Positions 56,591-64,000 of a stretch of 64,000 bases of DNA are shown here, in pieces. The stretch is from Ulva prolifera (taxonomy: Eukaryota; Chlorophyta; Ulvophyceae; Ulvales; Ulvaceae): the NCBI GenBank assembly GCA_023078555.1, contig CM041201.1, positions 7,261,172-7,325,171 on the forward strand. Reading direction: 5' to 3'. Position numbers and translations under genes: made by a program. Under the pieces are notes generated by a model, which worked only from the letters and a program-made list of their open reading frames with translations, was not told the DNA's origin and ran no database searches. How positions within the stretch are numbered: the stretch's first letter is position 1; every line of letters starts with the position of its first letter.

Positions 56591-57529
56591 TTCCAGCACT
56601 TGCAATACACAGCCCCGCACTGCTCCAGGAAGACAGACTTGTGGGCATGCACCTGACGATGAACTGGGCCATACATACTTACATGGCACAGCATGTAGTG
56701 CAGCTGACACGCTGCGACTACTGCCCGGTTCCTCAATGCATAGCAGCGCAGGTCACTGCTCCCCTGCTGGCCCTCTCTGGCAATACGCAAACATGGACAC
56801 CAGTACAGTGAGTACACAAGCCACACGGTCAGCAGCACCCTGCTTTTCTGTGGTGTACGTCTCCTGCCCATGACATGGTCAGCAGCACCCTGTGTCGCAT
56901 GGCGTGTGGAGGGGGATCCAGCTTCGATGCCTGCCTGGCCCCCAGGCAGCACGCTTGCACTTGTGGACACTAACCGCTGTGAACACAAACCTGGTCTGGG
57001 TTGGACCGTCCTTCTTCGGATCTTTATAATCTGTCTTGAACTTGTAGCGTGCTTCAGCGTAATTGGCAACGAAGGTTCAGCGCAAGCGTGTTGTCCCGGT
57101 GGTGCTGCGTCTCCACGGCTGTGGGCTTCTTCTGCTTCCAAGCATCTGCTTTCCAAGCATCGCCAGCTGCCGGCCGTGCAAGTGATACAGGCCTGTAGGC
57201 AGTCGAGAAGTCGGGGGCGCGCTCCCCTGGCAGTGGATCCAACATTCAGCTGCGGTTTCGCCCAAAACTGCGGCGTCACGGGGCCCCAGGGCTGCAGTTG
57301 CCACCCGAGTCAACGCAGAAGCGGAAGCATGGCAGGATTAGACACACCGGTGGACACAGCCTGCCCTGGCTTGGGAGAGGTGGCCTTGCAGTCCCACTGC
57401 GCATGCATGCCTGGATCGATCATCTACGCCCGCTTGGCCTCTCGCCCCGCTGTGGCAGCATTGTCGATGCCTGAGCTAAAAAAAAAAATCATCTGCGTTC
57501 CACCATGCACAGCCATTGGGCGTTGCACA

Positions 57530-58428
57530 TAGGGCTGCAAATTACAACTTAAGCCTGTCAAAAGCTTAATTTGGAGTTAATTAAGCCCTTTTAATTAACC
57601 CTTAATTGTGTTTTGGACGATTAACTTGGCCAAGTTAATATGTAACTTGCTTCAAGTTAAATGCTCAACTTGTAACTTGAAAATCTGATTTTCGGGCTGT
57701 TTAAACCACATAACTTGGCGTGCTGCCCTCGTCGCTGCCCAGGCACGCCTCATGAAAGCAAATCTATGAACGGCTGCTTGGTGCACGCTGCTTGATGCAG
57801 CGTGGGTACATGAAATTGCGTTTTCAGAGTGGCAACTAGATATAGGCTGTCTCTGTCACTTCTTTGTCTCACTACCTCCAAGACTCTGCCACCAGACACC
57901 TTCTGCTTGCGCATCATAATAATTCCGATGCCTAATTGTAAGCGTGCTAGAAAGCCGGTTGCGTGTAACGAGTGCTCTGAGGAAGGTGTATATGTACGAA
58001 CGGCTGTGCCGTAACTGCTGTTCACGTGAACAGCAGTTACGGCACAGCCGTACGTGCATGTCTCAATTGTGTTACCCATCTAGGCAAGCATATCGTATGG
58101 GTGTGATATCGAAGTTGCATGCACTATCACAAAACTGCATTGGAGATGTATAGATACATGTGCTGCCACTGTCAGCATCATCTTGACAGCCTTGCAAGCT
58201 TTGCAGGGCAGCCAAGGCTGCAGCTAGACACACATGCACATGTCCTGCAAGTTAAAATTAATCTGTAAAAACCCCTTAATGCAATGCCAGGAACACAGGT
58301 TAAGGCCCTTAAAAAACCCTTAATTTGACGATTTTGCAATCGAGTAAGTTACACGAAAAATGACCTTTAATTAAGTGTTCTTAATTACCCCTTAATTGCA
58401 ACTTCGGGCGCCTTAATTTGCAGCCCTA
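57530..58428. mobile_element. hAT-like non-autonomous DNA transposon (MITE)
   Basis: The element is 899 bp and AT-rich in a GC-rich setting. It begins TAGGGCTGCAAATTA at 57530 and ends with the exact reverse complement at 58428, a 15-bp terminal inverted repeat. The flanks GTTGCACA (57522-57529) and GCTGCACA (58429-58436) form an 8-bp target-site duplication with one mismatch, the length typical of hAT elements. Internally it carries many TTAATTAA and CCCTTAATT motifs in both orientations near the ends. It has no transposase frame, so it would depend on an autonomous relative. Confidence 0.85.
58000..58051. repeat. 52-bp perfect palindrome
   Basis: The arm ACGGCTGTGCCGTAACTGCT plus GTTCAC is followed immediately by its exact reverse complement, centred on CAC|GTG at 58025/58026. 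It lies near the middle of the hAT-like element and has much higher GC than the surrounding element. Confidence 0.95.
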
Positions 58429-58921
58429 GCTGCACATGACCCCCGCACTCACGACGTCCGCTGTTTGTCGTGTACAGTCTTCTGCACCTGGATCAATGAG
58501 CTGCCATTGTATCTGCATGAGCCAGGTCGCCGACGCGGAACAAGCGTCTCTGTCATACTTAAGTATTTGTGAACTGTGGCAGCTTTAGTCAGTCGACAGT
58601 CCAAGCTGCACGCTTTCCGAAATGGCACCAGGTAGATCGGGTATGTCACAGAACTTTTAAAATTGTGTAGCGGAGGAGTGACAGTGATGGGGGAGGGAGG
58701 GGTGGTCTGTGACCAGGCTTGCTGTCATACGGGTGCTTGCGATCATAATGCACGCTCCGTCATCTGCACACGCACATGCGTTTTAGTCTGAAGCAGGCAC
58801 ACACAGTCGAAATTTGCACTACGGCTGGCGTCCGTGCGCTGCAGAGATGTGAGTTGCGGTCCGCCGAGGGCCCAGGCTGGGTGCTAGACGCTGCAATTTT
58901 GCTCAGCATGTCAGCGCAGGT

Positions 58922-58947
58922 GGGGGGGGGGGGGGGGGGGGGGGGGG
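58922..58947. repeat. G26 homopolymer
   Basis: Twenty-six consecutive G residues, preceded by AGGT. It could form a G-quadruplex; the length may be unreliable because such tracts are hard to sequence. Confidence 0.9.
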
Positions 58948-59019
58948 CAAACCCTGATGGGTGATGCCGTGCGTGTGATGGTGCTGCTCGCGGGTTGTGG
59001 CGGACGGTGAGTCCTTGGT

Positions 59020-60360
59020 GTGGGGTTACAAGGATGAAGGTGGCGAGGTGGGCAGCACCGCGAAAGAAGCAAGCAGATCAAGTACAAACCCAGACACCCA
59101 CGCAACACACACAGAACCCACCACGCGGCCAGAAATCGACGTCGCACCCAGACGCAACCTCAGACCGCTACACATCCACCCCCACACACGCACCCAAACA
59201 GACACACGCCGCCCCACACACACCCACACGTGTACAGCACCCCACACCACAACGCCTGTCCCCGCACGACAGAGCCGCGCCCAACGAGGGGCCGCCCGAG
59301 GCCACCCGTCCGAGCCGCCCGACTGCCGGGGGCCGCCCCAGCCCCAAACCCCACCCCATCCCACCCCCCCACCCACAGCGCACCCTGCCAGCCTGGCAGA
59401 CCGCCACGCAGCCCGGCCGGCCCGTGTTGCAGCGCACGAGGGACGATGCGGTGTCCAGGCCGTCCCCATGGGGAGTGCACTGTCCCCGCGCATGCCGTCG
59501 AAGTCATCCCGGGCGCCCGAGGGCCAGAGGCCATCGGTCGGTGGCATCAAGCAGGCGGGGCCCCGGAGGAGCAGCTCACCGCTCAGGCCGGATGGCCTGT
59601 TAGCGGCGAGAGGTCATCAGACGGGACTGTGAGTCTGGCCAAAACTGGCTTGCCCGCGTGACGTGCCATCAGCGGCGCCGCGGCGCGGACCTGGCGTGCC
59701 ACTGCACGACAGAGCGTCGTAGAGAGATCGCGCATTGCATTCTCGAGGAATCGCCGCCGCGACGCCGCGCCAGACCCTGCAGCCACATCAGCAAGCCTGT
59801 TAAGGCGGCCGGGCCGACCCGTCCGTACGTCTCATGCGACAGCGGGACAAGCGCAAACGCGCTCGCAGCGGCCCCGCCGTACGTTTCGTGTTTGCGCCGG
59901 TCGGCGGCCTCTGCCGAGGCACCGTCGTGGAGCGCCGCGGCGCTGACGTTCCAGGCAGCCAGCGGGTGGGTGACGCACACGCCGCTGATCACCGGCGCGC
60001 CCGGGAAGAACGCCAGGATGTCACCGCGCTGTGCGGGTCAGCCGGACCGGGGGACAGCCGTCGACCGGGCGGCCTGTGCCTGGACCGACTGCAGCGGCGC
60101 TGGCGGCACCGCCTGCGCGATGTGGGGGGTGGCGGCCGCACCAGCGGGGGCGTCGGCGCTCGACGCCGCTGTGGCGTCACAGGAGGACGCGAGGACGGCC
60201 GCGTACGTGAGGGAAGAGGGTGCCTGGGCGCCATGGGAGAGGGCCTTGCTGTGTGGCGCCTGTGCTCAGTATGATGTGCCGCTGCGGCCGGTGGACGGTG
60301 CGTGGGCGTGGGCCGTGTCTGGGATGTTGAGCTCATTGATACGACGCAGTGTGTGTATGT
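59020..60360. other. GC-rich C/A-biased block, possible transposon remnant
   Basis: Begins with GGGTTACAAGGATGAAGG and GGCGAGGTGGGCAGCAC, a head also seen at 15.8 kb (GGGTAAAGGTGGCGAGG, then GGGCAGCAC). It continues with ACACCCAC-rich low-complexity DNA, and 59579-59640 matches 17812-17872 in reverse. Several frames are open only because stop codons are rare at this GC content. Confidence 0.5.
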
Positions 60361-60749
60361 GAGTTTCGATCTCCAGCACCGGCGGCCGCACATGCCAGGA
60401 CGATGCAGGGCGCCAGCCGGTAAAGCAGCGGTGGGCCAGCCTGTTGCTGAACGCGCACATCAAGGGATGTGACCCACGAGGGAGCAAAAGGGATCTGAGC
60501 ATTTGTGTGGAAGGGGGCTGAGCATTCGTGTGCCCAGCTGTGAGGCCTGGCTGGGGCCTGTGGCTGGCAGCACGCCTGCTCTTGCTGACACTGAACTGCT
60601 GAGAATGTTTGGTGTAAGCTGCTGTTCGTGTCTTGGCTGTCTGCAGTTTGGACATTTGTCACCGTTATTGGCCGCAACGAGTCACTACGATGCAACCGGT
60701 GGTGCAGTGCTTCTTTGGCTTTGCAGGCTTGGCCTGCAGGCATGGGCAG

Positions 60750-61140
60750 CTGCTGGCTGTGTTACAAGGACAAAGGCAGCAAGCTGCTGGCTGTGTTACA
60801 AGGACAAAGGCATGGGCAGCTGCTGGCTGTGTTACAAGGACAAAGGCAGCAAGCTGCTGGCTGTGTTACAAGGACAAAGGCAGCAAGCTGCTGGCTGTGT
60901 TACAAGGACAAAGGCATGGGCAGCTGCTGGCTGTGTTACAAGGACAAAGGCAGCAAGCTGCTGGCTGTGTTACAAGGACAAAGGCAGCAAGCTGCTGGCT
61001 GTGTTACAAGGACAAAGGCAGCAAGCTGCTGGCTGTGTTACAAGGACAAAGGCAGCAAGCTGCTGGCTGTGTTACAAGGACAAAGGCAGCAAGCTGCTGG
61101 CTGTGTTACAAGGACAAAGGCAGCAAGCTGCTGGCTGTGC
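60750..61140 (+). repeat. 34-bp satellite, eleven units, open in three frames
   Basis: Unit CTGCTGGCTGTGTTACAAGG followed by ACAAAGGCAGCAAG (34 nt). Units 2 and 5 instead end in CATGGGCAG (36 nt), suggesting higher-order duplication. Eleven complete units and a twelfth truncated after CTGGCTGTG. Because 34 is not a multiple of 3 and no forward frame has a stop, all three plus frames are open and encode the same rotating peptide (WLCYKDKGSKLLAVLQGQR and continuing). Copies are almost identical, so expansion is recent. Confidence 0.95.
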
Positions 61141-62384
61141 ATGTGCTGCATGTGCTTTAGGCTGTCATGGAGTCGGAGGACACTGTCTCTCGGCAATCGC
61201 TCGCATGTGCAGATGACGTTATGGCCACTGACTGTTCGTCACGGCGGCTCAGAGCTAGAGCATCCTTACGTTTCAACACAGAACAGGCGCCAACAGAACA
61301 GGCGCCAACAATGCGCCAACATTCAGACCACACAGAGTGTCAAGGCATGCTCTGGGCTGGAAGAAGTGGCAGCTCAGTCCCAATGCAAGTGCGTATTCAT
61401 CAGGTGTGGCACCACCTCGTTATGGCGTGAGCTTGCATCTGCTGTCTGCAATGCTCCGCTGTCGGAGTTGCATGCTGTGTGGCCCCCATGGCCACAAAGG
61501 AGATAGCCGTCCTTCGCCACACGCAGTCTCCTGGCCTGGAGCCTGTTGAGGTGAGCAAAGAGTTGATTAATCCCAGTGTGCGATGACTGGGACGTGTCGG
61601 GACTTGTACCTGTCATGTAATCACTTACAAAAATTCCGATTGTTCGAGCTGGCATGCTATCTGCATGAGCTAGGTTGTAACTAGGCAGCATTTGCACCGC
61701 AGTATCTCGTGGTCGAGATACGTGGTCGTTGCGGCTCCAGGCGGTCACTGTCGATGAATCCAAGCAGCATGCTTGCAGATATGGCGCCCTCATGAAGCTG
61801 GTGGTCATGTATGTGCACTGCGTGCGTCAAAGTGGCGGAGCTGGTCTGCAACCGGGCTTGCTGTCGCACGTCTCGTACGAGGCTACTAAGTACACGCCTG
61901 CGAGATCAACAGATCAGGCGCATCCTCGACTCGTATATCTCACTTACACATGAAGCAATCTGGCTCATGACGGATGTTACTGAAGCCTCCATCGGGCCGC
62001 GTGGCCGGATCGTAAAAAGCGACAGCCCGACAGAAGCACGCACGGAGAGACGCCACAGCAGGGTTCAAACGCACTCCCCTCCCCGCGAGTCCTGCCGTCA
62101 CTTGCAGTTGAAACATCTAGGCCCTGTAAGCCCTGAACGACGGCAGATGCCTTTGAAGGTGCCACGTGGTGTTGAAGGGCCCGAGCAACATGGGTCGCAA
62201 CTACCAACGTTGATGCCACGTGTAGTCTACCCTCCGCAGATCGTTGCGGGGTTGTTTACACTGCGCTTGCGTAGGAACATTTGTCGCCGGTAACGTCCGG
62301 GTGGAGGGGGAGACATAGTCCCGTTTGCTGCTATTTCGATCCCTGGGCGTTCACCTATCCACCACGATGAAACAACGATGAACC

Positions 62385-62425
62385 TTTGATTGGCGCCACT
62401 GTGGGCGCGTAATAAATACACTTCA
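62385..62425. repeat. dispersed repeat family B, 3'-end fragment
   Basis: TTGGCGCCACTGTGGGCGCG followed by TAATAAATACAC matches the right ends of the repeats at 54.5 and 56.5 kb. The adjoining sequence is unrelated to the rest of those copies. A B-box-like GGTTCAAACGC lies about 320 bp upstream. Confidence 0.6.
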
Positions 62426-64000
62426 TCTGCATCACCTCGTGTGCACAGTGTGTCATCCTGTTCCCTTGCACCACCACCTGTCAGGCGATCCTGGTCGTAT
62501 AGTCTGTTTGTCCAGAGGTACTGGTTTGCACATCAGGTCAACATTTATGCTACAGTCTGCACGCCGTTGATGCTGTATGGCCGGCAGGCAGGCTGGCTAG
62601 GCCTGCTCGAACAACACAGGGGTATCACTGTATGAGCTTACACCTTTGACTCACACCTGTGTGTTACACTTGTGCTGTTCCCGTGCCACTGAGACTCGAG
62701 TGTGACTATAGCCTGGGCAATGACGTGCAGCTGTCTCTGTCCTCCGCACACATGAGCTTGACATGCGCCGCTGCCAGAGCCGCAGCGCAAGATTAGGTAG
62801 TGGGCTTCCTGGCCGTGTGAGTCGGGCGACACTTGCAGTGTGGCTTGGCCGCTAAGCAAAGTACATCTGGACTCACTTGGCCACGTCCGAGAGGATGTTG
62901 AGTTGGTCGTGTGCTGTTCCTATGCAGTGCATAGTGCAACCTGCCTTCAACTGAACCGGTGTCACACATTCGTGCATGGCCTCTGCCACTTGACAGCTAC
63001 AGGCTGCAGTGCCTGTTCTGCCGGACTCGCTGCCAAATTGATCTAAAGTTCTTCATGGCAAGGACAATGGTCCGCACAGTAGCACACACACGGCTCGCTG
63101 CTGAAACCCGCTGCCAGGCAAATCCCCACCGCTCCTTCATCTCCATCACCGCTCCCTGTCAGCCAGAAGCAGATGCGGAGCTGCAGAGCCGTCGCTGCCC
63201 GTTCGCTGCTCCACCGCCACGCCCCGCCACTCACCGCTGTGCCAGGCCGCTGCAAGACCTGCCACCGCCTCCCCCTCGAAGACAGCGGCCTGCTGTGCCC
63301 GCTGCACCCAGCACGCCCAGCACACGTAGCGTGGCGCACGACGTAGTCAGTCTCTGTCTGCGGCTTGAGCGTGTCATGATCAGCGGCCTTCCTGTCATAC
63401 TCGTTCAGCAGCGTGGGGCACCTCGAACGTCTGTCTGCGGTGCGCGCACTCGCTGGGTGCTAATTACGCTGGGTGCTAATTATAAGGTCGTTGCCCTCGT
63501 GCGTACGGCGCCGTATTCCTCTTGGACGATCTCTTCCACACATGCAGGGAGGCCGCCGCTTGCGAAGGGACGATGTGGTTCCGCCACAAGGCCAGGCAGA
63601 CCAGGCTGCCGCAGCTCTATAGGATTGACACCCCGAGCCAAACAGTTCTTCAAGATGAAAGATTCCTGCTGACCGTGCATGCGGAGGATGGCCCAGCTCT
63701 GCGGCCCCATCGGCTGTCGGCTGTGCGAGCAACACGCCAGCCCTTGCAAGCGCTGGGCTGCTGTAAACGCTTCGTGTGGGCTTCCGTCCTTGACTTTGCT
63801 GTGTGCGATCTGAACGTTGTACAACGTCAGCATCATCAGCAGCGCTGGCTGAGCACGCCGGCGCGTCGCCCCGAAGGTGCGAGGGCACTGCTGCGGCCGC
63901 GGCTGCCTAGTGCCTTCAGCCATAGATCTATGTCGACAGCTGCTCAGCAGCTAGCTGTGCACGTGTATATATAGAGCAAAGTATTTATAAAGCAAAGTAA

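Larger units (their letters stand above)
53173..64000. other. 10.8-kb repeat-rich region without a firm gene
   Basis: No protein family was recognised in six frames. Long open frames at 53.3, 55.4, 56.9, 59.0 and 60.0 kb follow GC-rich or repetitive composition. A minus-strand frame 53223-53663 (MEWVALLQDDVDCLKQARLA) and a plus-strand frame 63522-63974 (EGTMWFRHKARQTRLPQLYR) look somewhat protein-like and could be exons, but nothing connects to them. The region holds a pair of about 600-bp repeats, a hAT-like element, a G26 tract and a 34-bp satellite, listed separately. Confidence 0.5.

Noticed and set aside
56870-57532. 220-codon plus-strand ORF
   Set aside because: Cysteine-rich random-looking composition, an equally long minus-strand frame overlaps it, and no domain is recognisable.
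58995-60362. Several long GC-rich ORFs (Pro/Thr/His-rich)
   Set aside because: Low-complexity C/A-rich DNA with open frames on both strands and repeat matches elsewhere; no splice or domain support.
60750-61140. Regularly spaced repeats resembling a CRISPR array
   Set aside because: The units are contiguous, with no unique spacers between them, and the genome is eukaryotic; it is a simple satellite.

Overview
The window is nuclear DNA from a eukaryote, most probably a flagellated alga. The genes are split by GT-AG introns whose exons join in frame, and intergenic and intronic DNA is full of eukaryotic repeats: tRNA-derived SINEs, a hAT-like element, a LINE remnant, microsatellites and tandem repeats. 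A D1 C-terminal-processing protease with a thylakoid-type targeting segment implies a plastid. Two enkurin-family genes imply motile flagella. Many inferred 5' splice sites read GTGCGN and most acceptors end in GCAG, which would suit a green lineage. That taxonomic step is inference; I cannot name the species.

Layout. 1-11 kb (+): a large proline/serine-rich coiled-coil gene, then a smaller coiled-coil gene. 11.6-14.7 kb (-): plastid CtpA/D1-processing protease. 14.7-20.9 kb: gene-poor, with a SINE and hairpin inverted duplications. 20.9-21.5 kb (+): last exon of a single-pass membrane protein. 22-25.7 kb (-): patatin-like lipase with a C-terminal membrane segment. 26.8-27.1 kb (-): an unidentified charged coiled-coil exon. 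28.3-28.6 kb (+): PAT-complex subunit Asterix. 31.2-31.8 kb (+): small MYND zinc-finger protein. 32-36.2 kb (-): mitochondrial intermediate peptidase-like M3 protease, divergent from an ankyrin-DHHC acyltransferase at 36.7-39.4 kb (+). 42.4-47.9 kb (+): trypsin-fold protease with a novel-looking N-terminal module and a 19-nt micro-exon. 48.0-48.9 kb: decayed duplicate of the DHHC gene's last exon and flank. 50.2-53.2 kb (+): enkurin followed by an ENKD1-like gene. 53.2-64 kb: essentially gene-free and repeat-dominated.

The genes do not form a pathway; they are mostly housekeeping and organelle functions (plastid D1 maturation, mitochondrial presequence processing, ER membrane-protein insertion, protein palmitoylation) plus ciliary proteins. 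Exon coordinates were deduced by reading frames, splice sites and family resemblance. In every gene described as complete, exon lengths sum to a multiple of three with matching phases, but no transcript evidence was available. The points most worth a second look are the protease with the unusual head domain and micro-exon, the Akr1-like loss of zinc ligands in the ankyrin-DHHC enzyme, the adjacent enkurin-family genes, and the repeat families.
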